From Facklamia miroungae (GTDB lineage: Bacteria; Bacillota; Bacilli; Lactobacillales; Aerococcaceae), in contig NZ_JAAXPS010000011.1 in NCBI RefSeq assembly GCF_012396555.1, forward strand, positions 1-47,661: 47,661 nucleotides of DNA, in the 5' to 3' direction. Within the stretch, counting starts at the first letter, position 1; the number at the start of each line of letters is the position of its first letter. Shown piece after piece: positions 16,626-25,201 of the stretch. Position numbers and translations under genes: made by a program. A model generated the notes under the pieces. That model ran no database searches and was not told the DNA's origin. It saw nothing but the letters and a program-made list of their open reading frames with translations.

Positions 16626-18192
16626 CGGATCCATCCTCCAAATTTCTATCTCTTGATACTATCTTTGAGTAAAGGATACTTTTTCCTTCATCACCTAAAT
16701 GATCATTGAATAGTTTTAAAGATTCTGATATGCTTAATTTCTTTTTTACTACGGTATCAATTATTTGATAAAAACCCGAATCTTCGATTTCCAAATTAAA
16801 GACTTCCTCAGTTAATAAGCTAATATTAGAACCAAAAGTTTCCAAATTTGGTCTCTTAATAATTTGATTCTCATAGTTCCCTTCCAATATATAAGTGCAA
16901 TTTTTTGGGGTCTCTTGAAGAATAATTGGAGAATGAGTGACTAAAATAGAGAATCCATTTACCTTTACCAGCAAATCAGATAAACTTCTGATAAAACTAC
17001 CTAATAAAGGTGGATGTAAATGAAGTTCAGGCTCATCAATAAGTAATAAAGTTTTTTCTTCAGCAAATTCGACAAGCTTTGTTATTATCAACAATACAAT
17101 TTTATGACCTGAACTCAGTTCATTAAAAAATTCTTCCGCAATTTTTTTAAAATCTTTCTCATTTTTATCTGTATATTCTTTAAAAAGAGTTCTTACACGT
17201 TTCATTCTAAATAGTGGATCTGAATCCAATAACTTTATCGTACGTGCCCACAAGATGGGCTTAGATTCAAAACAGTATAATAAACTTTTATGAAACATAT
17301 CTTCGTGAGAAATCTCCTCAAAACGATTGATCTCTGTATCTAAAATGTCCATTTTCTTCGAATATATCGTTAAAATTTCATGCTTTACTTTGTCTTTTAA
17401 CCCACTTTGTGTCAATCTTTCGATGGATTGATAGATTTCATTCCCCTCAAACCCACTAAAATTCACATATATTACTTTCGAAATGTAGTTTTCATCAACT
17501 TTAGTATATAATCCTTCAGAATTAGTATAAGTATCAACTGATTGCGATTTAATATTGATATTCTTAGAATTTTTGGTTAATAACTCTATAAATAATTCTT
17601 TTAGTAAAAATGATTTTCCAACACTATTTCTTCCAATAATTGAATGAATATTAGAAGGTGGAAAAGTATCGGGCTGTACTGAGAATTCCATTGAATTATT
17701 ATTATGGTTAAACTCCAATAAATACTCACTTTTTTCAACAGTCCCTAAAGCTAATCGTCTAAATCGACCTAAAATTGTATTAGTTGGAATATCACGAGAT
17801 AAAGATTTCTTAAATACTTCAGTATCTTTTGCTATTTTATATATATTTTTATCAAAACTTATATCGTTTAGTGCAAATAGGACAGCTTCTCTAATATTTT
17901 TAAAGTCTTCGTTAAATTGTATATAGTAATTTTCATCAGTACCTAGAGAAAAATATTCCTTTGAAAGATTCTTAAAATTAGGTTCTAATTTAGGTGTTTT
18001 CCCTTCCATATTTGAACTTCCTATTTTCACAGCACCGATAGCCTTTTCGCTGTCTGTTTCACTTCTCTTATAGTATAGTAGAAATTTTGTTTCATATTGG
18101 AACCAATCGTCCCAATTGCTTTTAATTAAATAACATCCTTTTTGCTTTTTCTCGGCAATATCATTTAAGCTATTGATTACATAAAATTCCAT
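16609..18192 (-). CDS. AAA/ABC-type ATPase of an AAA-HNH defence pair (PtuA-like)
   Basis: A 527-residue OLD/SMC-like ATPase. An N-terminal region of about 180 residues is unlike known domains to me. It is followed by Walker A IIGRNSVGKSF (about 185-195), an ABC-like signature ELSSGHK, Walker B TLLLIDEPELHLHPP, and a switch His in SILVTHSP. This is the order found in PtuA and other AAA_21-type defence ATPases. The start at 18192 (MEFYVIN) follows GGGAGGAAATTTA; the longer ORF start at 18207 lies upstream of that RBS. The HNH gene follows in the same operon. Whether it is true Septu or another AAA-HNH pair cannot be told by eye. Confidence 0.75.
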   Translation of the reverse strand: MEFYVINSLNDIAEKKQKGCYLIKSNWDDWFQYETKFLLYYKRSETDSEKAIGAVKIGSSNMEGKTPKLEPNFKNLSKEYFSLGTDENYYIQFNEDFKNIREAVLFALNDISFDKNIYKIAKDTEVFKKSLSRDIPTNTILGRFRRLALGTVEKSEYLLEFNHNNNSMEFSVQPDTFPPSNIHSIIGRNSVGKSFLLKELFIELLTKNSKNINIKSQSVDTYTNSEGLYTKVDENYISKVIYVNFSGFEGNEIYQSIERLTQSGLKDKVKHEILTIYSKKMDILDTEINRFEEISHEDMFHKSLLYCFESKPILWARTIKLLDSDPLFRMKRVRTLFKEYTDKNEKDFKKIAEEFFNELSSGHKIVLLIITKLVEFAEEKTLLLIDEPELHLHPPLLGSFIRSLSDLLVKVNGFSILVTHSPIILQETPKNCTYILEGNYENQIIKRPNLETFGSNISLLTEEVFNLEIEDSGFYQIIDTVVKKKLSISESLKLFNDHLGDEGKSILYSKIVSRDRNLEDGSDECFD

Positions 18193-18207
18193 TAAATTTC
18201 CTCCCAA

Positions 18208-18524
18208 AAATTCTTATCAAAACAACTCTTCTAAATATTATACATTAAAAAATTGTTAAGCTATCTTGGTAAATAATTTTCTTTTCTTTTTCTCTTTTTT
18301 TATCACATTTAGGAGAAAGATATATATATTAATACTTCTTGACTTGGGGTCTTTAAAATCTACTGGTTTTAAAAGTAATTAAATTGAAATTGACTTGATA
18401 AACTCTTTCTATCATTTAATTAACAAAAATTTAATCAAAACATACAGTTGTTCTCTCTTGTCATATATGAACTCGCTTGATTTAGTGAGGTTAGAAGAAA
18501 AACTATCATGGCTTCATTATAAAA
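18208..18524. other. Intergenic, upstream of the AAA-HNH pair
   Basis: AT-rich region holding the minus-strand promoter of the ATPase gene. One frame at 18469-18551 (NSLDLVRLEEKLSWLHYK...) looks protein-like but is open for fewer than 30 codons and unrecognised. Confidence 0.35.
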
Positions 18525-18590
18525 ATGTTTCTAGAATTAAGAGATTTAGAAAATTATATTGACTTTTTTCGAAAATGCATTGAGTATTAA
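18525..18590 (+). pseudogene. Short unrecognised ORF, likely remnant
   Basis: MFLELRDLENYIDFFRK..., 21 codons, with no RBS. It may be a fragment of a lost gene. A second ORF continues to 18753 in another frame (from 18559) without a recognisable domain, and its end overlaps the opposite-strand membrane gene. Confidence 0.2.
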
Positions 18591-18716
18591 GGAATACTTT
18601 AGTACCACTTTAAATTCGAACAAGGATTTAGGCGCGTTTTTTGTCATTTTTTTTAAAGTTAGAAATTACTTATTAAATGATAAAGAAATAAGAGCTTTGT
18701 CCATTCTAAGACGATT

Positions 18717-19058
18717 TTACCTTAGTTTAAAACGTTTGGTTCCAAAGAAATAGACGACAATAGTACCTAAAACAACATACAATATTACAAATAGAAGAAA
18801 GCCGAATACTAGCTTTTGAATATACAAAGATAATCTAACCATACTAAAATACAAAATATAGAGGACAAAATTGAGAATTCCAGTATAGACAGTTTTTTTC
18901 ACCTTCATTTGATTGGTAAAGGGTTGAAACATATAATAATCAAAAAGAAAATGAAAGGTCATAAAGACATACCCACTTATTAAACTGATGACCATAACTA
19001 AAACGCTTTGACTATCGAATATATCCCAATGATAACAGGTGAATAATAGACCGATCAA
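18717..19058 (-). pseudogene. Membrane protein fragment, unknown family
   Basis: About 113 residues with four hydrophobic segments. The frame continues upstream of the TTG at 19058 (SLPFIVT...) but meets a stop within about 10 codons, and no RBS or normal start is present. It appears to be the C-terminal part of a decayed multi-span membrane protein. The family is not recognised. Confidence 0.4.
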
Positions 19059-19130
19059 AGTGACAATGAAGGGTAGACTATTTTACTCAAGCAACTTCTT
19101 AGTTCTAAAAATACTAGAAGAGGTTATACT

Positions 19131-19662
19131 TTATTTCGCTCGATTAAAATTAAACCTTAACAGTTTACGGTCCATAGAGTAAAAGCTTGTTTTAGTAAAG
19201 AACTTACCTAAATACATTCTTCTAGCAAGCAGTAATAATACTAATGGAATAAATTGTAAGATCGTTTTAACATCTGCAGGAGAGATGGCAATAAAGTATT
19301 TTAAGGCATTAAACATAAGAAGGACGATGACAATAATGGTTAATCGAATCAGGATTTTCTTTTTAAAACCGAACCGATTCGGTTATAAAAAATCTTATTA
19401 ATATAGATAATTCTCTGATCATTGGAATAGTCAGTCTTCCCAACTCGGATTTCTTTGTCTTCCACTTTTGCGGCTGGCTATCCATTTCATCAACGAATTG
19501 TTGGTACTCAAGTAAATCGCTTATATTCAAAGATTTAAAAACAAACTGCTCGAGATAAGAAGTTTTTAAAGTAAAAATAATGGTTAGAACGAGCATTAAA
19601 AGACTAGGGGTTAAAAAGATGATTGAGAAAAATAAGTAATAGCTAAAATCTAAATCTACCAA
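19131..19662 (-). pseudogene. Membrane protein, frameshifted, unknown family
   Basis: Two frames join into one protein of about 175 residues: from 19662 (VDLDFSYYLFFSIIFLTPSLLM...) to FFITE, then, after a shift near 19380, RFGFKKKILIRLTIIVIVLLMFNALKYF to RAK at 19131. The predicted protein has three or four membrane spans and a polar central segment. The shared style with the fragment at 18717-19058 suggests tandem membrane proteins, possibly accessory or immunity type, now broken. Confidence 0.4.
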
Positions 19663-19842
19663 AGTACCGGCTAATGCGAAAAAAAATCCAACTTCACAAG
19701 AAAAAAACTATGAATGAAATAATCGAAAGAAAAGACAATATAAGAAATAATAGTTTAAATAATTTATTAAATTTGCTTTTCAAAATAAAGTTGAGTGATA
19801 ACGTAAATATAGCCTAGGAGATTATACATAACTAAACATTAT

Positions 19843-19872
19843 TTGATTTTCCTCAAAGATTGAGGTTATAAT
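19843..19872 (+). promoter_or_regulatory. gntR promoter with internal inverted repeat
   Basis: TTGATT (19843-19848), 18-bp spacer, TATAAT (19867-19872). CCTCAA (19851-19856) and TTGAGG (19860-19865) form a perfect inverted repeat inside the spacer, a natural place for repressor binding and autoregulation. Confidence 0.6.
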
Positions 19873-19929
19873 AGGTGGGGTTTACGTATAACGTTAAACA
19901 AAATGACTTGAGCAAAGAGGTGAAGAAGA

Positions 19930-20562
19930 GTGGATCAGAAAAATTTAAGTATCTATAATCAATTGAAGCGTCGCATCATTGAGTTTGAATATAAACCCGG
20001 AAAAATACTCAATGAAGTCGATCTAGCTGAGGAATTTGGCGTTAGCCGTTCACCGATTCGATCAGCCTTGCAAGAGCTAGAGCGGGATGCACTCATTAAT
20101 ATTGTGCCAAGGTTTGGAGCACAAGTGGCTCCTATCGATTTTCGTAATATTAAGGGGCTCTTTGATGTTACGAAGCAACTAGATCCCTATGCTACCCGCC
20201 AAGCGGTGAAAAGGATCACTCCCTCACAATTGGCAGAGTTAAAGCAAATTATTAAAAACCTAGAATCTTTTTCTACTACAGCAAGCTATCAAGAAGCTAT
20301 TAATGAAGATGAACGATTCCATCAGATTATTTTTCAAGCTTGTGACAATCGATGGTTAAAAGAAACACTAGCCCATCTTCATTTACACACTGAAAGATTA
20401 TGGCATTATTGTAATGATTACTTTGACGATATGACTATCTTTACTAGAACCTTCCGTAAAATTGTACAAGCGATTGAGGATCAGGATGAAGATGCAGCTG
20501 AACACTATGCTTACGAACATATTGAAGATTTTCTTTCTCGAATTAAAGAAGCTCTTTTCTAA
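19930..20562 (+). CDS. GntR-family (FCD subfamily) regulator of the grd cluster
   Basis: A 210-residue protein with a winged helix-turn-helix at residues 5-70 (GKILNEVDLAEEFGVSRSPIRSALQELERDALI) and an FCD ligand domain with metal-type residues in DERFHQIIF, HLHLHTERL and the final HIED. FCD regulators respond to small carboxylates or amino acids, which fits control of the adjacent reductase cluster by its substrate. It has its own promoter and terminator, so it is transcribed separately. A GTATAC-type palindrome before the grd promoter is its likely operator. The RBS AAAGAGGTGAAG precedes ATG 19930. Confidence 0.85.
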   Translation: MDQKNLSIYNQLKRRIIEFEYKPGKILNEVDLAEEFGVSRSPIRSALQELERDALINIVPRFGAQVAPIDFRNIKGLFDVTKQLDPYATRQAVKRITPSQLAELKQIIKNLESFSTTASYQEAINEDERFHQIIFQACDNRWLKETLAHLHLHTERLWHYCNDYFDDMTIFTRTFRKIVQAIEDQDEDAAEHYAYEHIEDFLSRIKEALF

Positions 20563-20618
20563 GAGCGTTTTGAAATCACAAAAACAGATAAATTTTTCGC
20601 ATTAAATATAGTTAAAAT

Positions 20619-20656
20619 CCTTAATGTCTTTTTGATAAGACCTTAAGGTTTTTTTA
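20619..20656 (+). terminator. Terminator after gntR
   Basis: CCTTAA-T-GTCTT (20619-20630) pairs with AAGAC-C-TTAAGG (20637-20648) with one mismatch, then a run of seven T. Confidence 0.85.
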
Positions 20657-20694
20657 TTTAATTATTTATTTGAAAATAAAAATAAAATTTTACC

Positions 20695-20702
20695 TGTATA
20701 CA
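20695..20702. promoter_or_regulatory. Candidate GntR/FCD operator
   Basis: TGTATACA is a perfect palindrome ending directly before the -35 box of the grd promoter. GTATAC cores are known for FCD-type regulators, so this is a good candidate for the regulator at 19930. Confidence 0.5.
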
Positions 20703-20703
20703 A

Positions 20704-20732
20704 TTGACATCCAGATGAAAAACAGTTAGTAT
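20704..20732 (+). promoter_or_regulatory. Promoter of the grdX-grdI-grdH operon
   Basis: Consensus TTGACA (20704-20709), 17-bp spacer, TAGTAT (20727-20732). Confidence 0.75.
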
Positions 20733-20749
20733 ATCAGTGAGGTGATGAG

Positions 20750-20833
20750 ATGGTTCCAACACACATTTTATTATTGGATGTAAGCGTTAGCATTGGCTTT
20801 GGGAAAATTAAAAAGGTAGAGGTGGTGATATGA
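20750..20833 (+). CDS. 27-codon leader ORF coupled to grdX
   Basis: ATG 20750 follows AGTGAGGTGATGAG and encodes a 27-residue peptide beginning MVPTHILLLDVSVSIG. Its stop TGA (20831-20833) overlaps the grdX start (ATGA). It is not a recognised protein. It may be a translational coupling leader or a small conserved peptide of the cluster. Confidence 0.45.
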   Translation: MVPTHILLLDVSVSIGFGKIKKVEVVI

Positions 20834-21201
20834 TTTTAACCAATAATTTAACGGTTAATGAAAGCGGTAACAAGATTTTAGTTGAAGGTGACCAATTAGA
20901 TGTGTTGAAAAAGGCACGTGACTTTATTCATAAAGGACATTATTTAATTACATCTCCTTTAGCCGCCAGTGGTCGGATGCACTTTTCTCCCGTACGGTCG
21001 ATCTTGATATCAGATAAACCAGAAGGAGATAACACTCAGTCTCTTTTAGCAATTGAAAATAGCATAGAACTGTTACAAAATTCTTTAGCCATGCATACCG
21101 TGGATTACAAGAATAAGGAAGATTACGAATTTATTGATTATGAGCTTCTAAAAGTAGCTCTTCATGAAGTAAATGAGTTGGAGAATCGTTTTAACAAATA
21201 G
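20830..21201 (+). CDS. grdX: GrdX family protein
   Basis: A 123-residue protein matching GrdX, a small protein of unknown biochemical role encoded at the front of glycine, sarcosine and betaine reductase operons. Recognisable features are the N-terminal TNN, the central DVLKKARDFIHKGHYLITSPLAASGRMH and SPVRSILIS. The start at ATG 20830 overlaps the leader ORF. The next gene starts 12 bases after its stop. Its presence strongly supports identification of the two following genes as reductase component B. Confidence 0.8.
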   Translation: MILTNNLTVNESGNKILVEGDQLDVLKKARDFIHKGHYLITSPLAASGRMHFSPVRSILISDKPEGDNTQSLLAIENSIELLQNSLAMHTVDYKNKEDYEFIDYELLKVALHEVNELENRFNK

Positions 21202-21213
21202 GAGGGAATCAAT

Positions 21214-22500
21214 TTGAAACTAGAAAGACGTAAGGTGAAGATTAGTGATGTTGTTTTTGGCGATAAAAATGAAGTGGTAGGCGAACAACTCGTTTTAAAC
21301 CGTGAAGAATTAGTTAATTATATTAAGGGTTTGGACAATATTAAAGAGGTCTCTGTCGATATCGCTAAACCAGGCGAAAAGACACGCATTATTCCGGTAA
21401 AAGATGTCATTGAACCACGGGTGAAAGTAGAAGGAGTGCCTGGATTTGCAGGAGTGACTTCACAGACTGGACAGCTTGGTAATGGAGCTTATAACGTTTT
21501 AGAAGGCGTTGCTATCGTTACGATTGGAGATATTGTCGGCTTCCAAGAAGGTGTGATTGATATGTGGGGAGAGGGTGCCAAGTGGACACCGTTCTCTAAG
21601 ACGCTTAATTTAGTGGTGGATCTATCGGTAGTCGATGGATTAACAGCGCATGAACATGAATTAGCAGTTCGAATGGCAGGTCTTTTAATCGCAGAATATG
21701 TGGGACAGTTTGCAAAAGACGCTCCTGTCTATGAAACCGAGACGTTCGAAGTTGGATCAAACCCAGAAGAATCAGCCAAATACCCAGATCTTCCTAAGGT
21801 AGTTTATGCTGAGATGCTCATTACGCAAGGACTTCTTCATGATTCTTATATTTATGGAGTGGATGCTAAAAACATTATCCCAACACTCCTTCATCCGCTC
21901 GAAGAACTGGATGGAGCAGTCGTTTCAGGCAACTGTGTGGCGGCTTGCGATAAGATTACGACTTATCAGCATCAAACCAATCCTGTTATCTTAGAACTTT
22001 TGAAAAAACACGGTAAAGAAATTAATTTCCTTGGTGTGGTTATGGTTCCTGAATTAACAACCTTAGAAGGAAAATTCAGATCGTGTGATTTCACTGCTAA
22101 GTTATGCAAGCAGTTAGGGGCAGATGGTGTGATTGTATCGGAAGAAGGATATGGAAATCCAGACTCTGATTTAGTCATGATTGCTGAACGTTTAGAAAAA
22201 CAAGGTATAAAAGCTGTTCTAATTACCGATGAGTGCTCGGGTTGGGATGGAGCGAGTCAACCACTCGCGGATTCCAAACCAGAAGCTAAAGCTGTGATTT
22301 CAACAGGAAACGTTTCTCACGTCGTAACCTTACCTAAAGCGGACCGCATTCTGGGAGATCCAGAAGCGATTGCGAACTTAGCAGGCGGATGGGCTGGAGC
22401 CTATGACGCTGAAACCGGTGTTATGAAGTGTGAATTAAACGCTGTGATTGGTGCCACTTCAGAGATCGGATATCATAATTTGATGGTCACTGAGTATTAG
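21214..22500 (+). CDS. grdI: Glycine/sarcosine/betaine reductase component B, alpha/beta proprotein
   Basis: A 428-residue member of the GrdE/GrdG/GrdI family. Such proproteins are cleaved at a conserved Cys to give two subunits, the C-terminal one starting with a pyruvoyl group that forms a Schiff base with the amine substrate. The cleavage site is visible as VVSGNCVAACDK with Cys241, followed by the family block TTYQHQTNPVI and later NFLGVVMVPE. The gene order (alpha/beta followed directly by the selenoprotein subunit) resembles the betaine or sarcosine enzymes (grdIH, grdGF) rather than glycine reductase, where grdA lies between. The symbol is therefore tentative and the substrate unproven. 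TTG 21214 follows TAGGAGGGAATCAA, which gives a sound RBS spacing. Confidence 0.85.
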   Translation: MKLERRKVKISDVVFGDKNEVVGEQLVLNREELVNYIKGLDNIKEVSVDIAKPGEKTRIIPVKDVIEPRVKVEGVPGFAGVTSQTGQLGNGAYNVLEGVAIVTIGDIVGFQEGVIDMWGEGAKWTPFSKTLNLVVDLSVVDGLTAHEHELAVRMAGLLIAEYVGQFAKDAPVYETETFEVGSNPEESAKYPDLPKVVYAEMLITQGLLHDSYIYGVDAKNIIPTLLHPLEELDGAVVSGNCVAACDKITTYQHQTNPVILELLKKHGKEINFLGVVMVPELTTLEGKFRSCDFTAKLCKQLGADGVIVSEEGYGNPDSDLVMIAERLEKQGIKAVLITDECSGWDGASQPLADSKPEAKAVISTGNVSHVVTLPKADRILGDPEAIANLAGGWAGAYDAETGVMKCELNAVIGATSEIGYHNLMVTEY

Positions 22501-22516
22501 AACGAGGAGGAAGACA

Positions 22517-23812
22517 ATGGAAAAAAGAATCTTATATTATTTGAATCAGTTTTTTGGCCAAATTGGTGGAGAAGACAATGCTGACTTTGCTCCCGTTTTA
22601 AAGGAAGGGACAGTCGGTCCTGCCGTAGGATTTGAAAAGGAGTTGGGCGATGCAGGTAAAGTGGTCGCGACTTTTATTTGCGGCGATAACTATATCAATG
22701 AAAATAATGAAGCAGCTTTAGCAGAATTTAAGAAAGCAATGGATGAGGTCAAACCAGATTTAGTAGTTGTCGGACCTTCCTTTAATGCGGGCCGCTATGG
22801 GGTGGCTTCATCGTTAATTGCCCAATTCGTGGTGGATAAATACGATATTCCTGTAGTATCAGGTATGTATGAAGAAAACCCAGGTCTTGAAATTACCAGA
22901 CTAAAAGCATATACCATTCCAACTGGCAATAGTGCAATTGATATGCGATCTGCCTTACCTAAAATGGCTGCGGTTGCTAAAAAAATATTAGCCGGTGAGC
23001 AAATTATTCCTGAGGAAGATGGGATCTTCAAGCAAGGCAAGCGTATTACAGGCTTTTCTGATAAAATTGGTGCCGTTCGTGCGGTAGAGATGTTGATGAA
23101 GCGTTTGAACAATGAAGAATATGAAACTGAAATGCCAATGCCTACCTTTGATTTAGTGGAACCAGCCCCTCCAATTAAGGACTTAACTAAAGCCACAATT
23201 GCTTTAGTAACAACGGGCGGGATTGTACCGGTAGGAAATCCCGATCGGATTCAATCTGCCTCAGCCCAAAAATGGGGTAAATACAATATTGAAGGTCATG
23301 ATAACCTTACAGGCGACTTCATCACTATCCATGGTGGATTTGATCCTATCTATTGTAATGAATCACCAGACCGTGTTCTTCCATTAGAGTCTCTAAGAAT
23401 CATGGAAAAAGAAGGCAAAATTGGTAAGGTTCATGACACTTTCTATACGACAACGGGAACCGGAACAGCCGTTGGTAATGCCATAATATTCGGTAAAGAA
23501 ATAGGAAAAGAACTTAAGGAAGCGGGAGTTGATGGGGTAATTCTTACCAGTACTTGAGGAACTTGTACACGTTGCGGAGCAACGATCGTTAAAGAAATCG
23601 AACGTTTTGGTATTCCAATTGTTCATATGGCTACAATTATTACCATTTCTCAATCTGTGGGAGCAAACCGAATTGTTCCTACAGTAGCAATTCCTCACCC
23701 TACAGGAGATCCATCCATGGAACGCGAAGATGAAGAGAAATTACGCATGAAGATGGTTGAACGTGCTGTAAATGCATTGAGTCAACCTGTAACAGAAGTT
23801 ACCGTATTCTAA
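22517..23812 (+). CDS. grdH: Reductase component B selenoprotein subunit (UGA = selenocysteine 347)
   Basis: A 431-residue protein of the GrdB/GrdF/GrdH family when TGA at 23555-23557 is read as selenocysteine. The sequence around it is LTST-U-GTCTRCGATIVKEIERFGIPIVHMA, the family active site U-x2-C-x2-C. The same frame continues 84 codons to TAA 23810-23812 with clear family sequence (SVGANRIVPTVAIPHPTGDP). A perfect stem-loop lies directly downstream of TGA. The selenol attacks the bound substrate and passes a carboxymethyl group to component A, which is not in this window. An ordinary stop at TGA would remove the active site, and the intact tail argues against a pseudogene. RBS AGGAGG precedes ATG 22517. 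Confidence 0.9.
23555..23584 (+). promoter_or_regulatory. UGA selenocysteine codon with SECIS-like hairpin
   Basis: CGTTGC (23570-23575) pairs perfectly with GCAACG (23579-23584) around a GGA loop. The loop begins 18 nt after UGA and starts with G, which matches the bacterial SECIS rules (apical loop about 16-37 nt from UGA, G among the first two loop bases). Confidence 0.8.
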
Positions 23813-23851
23813 ATCCTCAAGGAATCAATGAATCGAAATTAAAATAATAGG

Positions 23852-23901
23852 AGCAGTCCAGATCGAATAGCTTTATAACTGTTCTATGGACTGCTTTTTT
23901 T
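23852..23901 (+). terminator. Terminator after grdH
   Basis: AGCAGTCCA (23852-23860) pairs with TGGACTGCT (23887-23895), with an extra ATAG/CTAT pairing inside, then a T run. Confidence 0.88.
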
Positions 23902-23957
23902 AAAACTTACTTCTTCAGAATGACAAGATGTTCGAAAGTAGAAAAGAGGGGGAAATC

Positions 23958-25052
23958 ATGGAAAAAACTAAAATGAACATTTGGACGATTCTAGGATTTA
24001 CAGGCGCGTGTATCGCCTTTTACATTGGCGCTGGATTTGCGACAATGCAAGAAGTAATGCAATATGAGGCTTCCTATGGCTCACGCTTTTGGATTGTCAT
24101 AGCTGTTGCGGCAATCATTTATATCTATACGAATTTATCCTTTGCGACAAATGGTAATCGCTTGAAACTTGAAAGAGGAGGCGATATTTACCAACATTAT
24201 ACCGGTAAGTACATAGGTGCCTTCTTTGACTATTTTTCTGCCTTTTTCTGTTATATGTGTTTTATCGTTATGTGTGGAGGGGCGAATGCTACGGCTGCTC
24301 AACAATGGGGATTACCAAACGGAGCAGGCGCATTGGTCTTGACCATCGCTGTAGTTGCTACAGCTGTCTTCGGATTAGACGGGATTATCAATGCGCTTAG
24401 TAAAATAGGTCCGATTATTATTATTCTTATTTTGATTGTATCAACCATCACTGCGATCACTGGCTTTCCAAACTTCAGCGAAAATGTAAGCGCAATTGAT
24501 CGAGGCGTCTATGATTTGGTTCAAGTAGGAGGCGACAATCCATTCTTTTCAGGTGCCTCATACGGCGGATTCGTTATTCTGTGGTTTGCAGCTTTTCTAT
24601 CAGAAATAGGTGCAAGAAATAAATTAAAAGAAGTAAACACGGGGATGCTTCTATCTACCTTATTCATTTTCGGGGCAGCAGCCATTTGTTGTATCGCTTT
24701 GATTAGCTACATTGGTGAAACTGGTAACGCTGATATTCCAGCATTGGTATTAGCCAATAAAGTGAACCCGGTATTTGCGCAAGCTTTTGCTGTTATTGTT
24801 TTTGCTGGAATCTATACCACGGCAGTTCCTCTGCTTTGGACAGGAGTAGGACGTGTTGCGACAGAGGGAACCTCACGCTATAAGATTTTAACTATTTTAG
24901 GTGGAGTTATAGGAATGGTGATCGCTATTTTCTTGCCTTATAAGGATCTTGTAAACATTCTTTATGGTTTAAATGGATACCTAGGATTTATTCTTATTGG
25001 CTTCATGATTGTTCATGATATTCGAACAAAAATGGGTTCAAAATTGGTTTAA
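23958..25052 (+). CDS. YkvI-type amino-acid/amine permease
   Basis: A 364-residue integral membrane protein with about 10 spans. The first span reads FTGACIAFYIGAGFATMQEVMQY, the glycine-rich unwound helix and GFATxQE motif of the YkvI family, distantly related to LeuT-fold transporters. The start at 23958 (MEKTKMN) is chosen because GAGGGGGAAATC lies right before it; the longer frame from 23928 has no RBS. A terminator separates it from grdH, yet its position suggests import of the reductase substrate (sarcosine, betaine or a similar amine). Substrate not determinable from sequence. Confidence 0.75.
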   Translation: MEKTKMNIWTILGFTGACIAFYIGAGFATMQEVMQYEASYGSRFWIVIAVAAIIYIYTNLSFATNGNRLKLERGGDIYQHYTGKYIGAFFDYFSAFFCYMCFIVMCGGANATAAQQWGLPNGAGALVLTIAVVATAVFGLDGIINALSKIGPIIIILILIVSTITAITGFPNFSENVSAIDRGVYDLVQVGGDNPFFSGASYGGFVILWFAAFLSEIGARNKLKEVNTGMLLSTLFIFGAAAICCIALISYIGETGNADIPALVLANKVNPVFAQAFAVIVFAGIYTTAVPLLWTGVGRVATEGTSRYKILTILGGVIGMVIAIFLPYKDLVNILYGLNGYLGFILIGFMIVHDIRTKMGSKLV

Positions 25053-25154
25053 TAAATTATAATTTTATACTCTCTTTTGATCGATTTAAAAAGTCGACTG
25101 CGTGTAGTTGTTATTCAAATCAATTAAATAGACCGAATGGTTTGATTCACATTT

Positions 25155-25194
25155 AATACCCCTGAGATCAGTCCTATCTGACTTCAGGGGTATT
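25155..25194. terminator. Bidirectional terminator between permease and tetR
   Basis: AATACCCCTGA (25155-25165) pairs perfectly with TCAGGGGTATT (25184-25194). Both strands have T-rich tails, serving the converging genes. Confidence 0.88.
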
Positions 25195-25201
25195 TTAATA
25201 A

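Noticed and set aside
22795-23196. Minus-strand 133-codon ORF opposite grdH
   Set aside because: It lies antisense to conserved reductase sequence and has no independent support.
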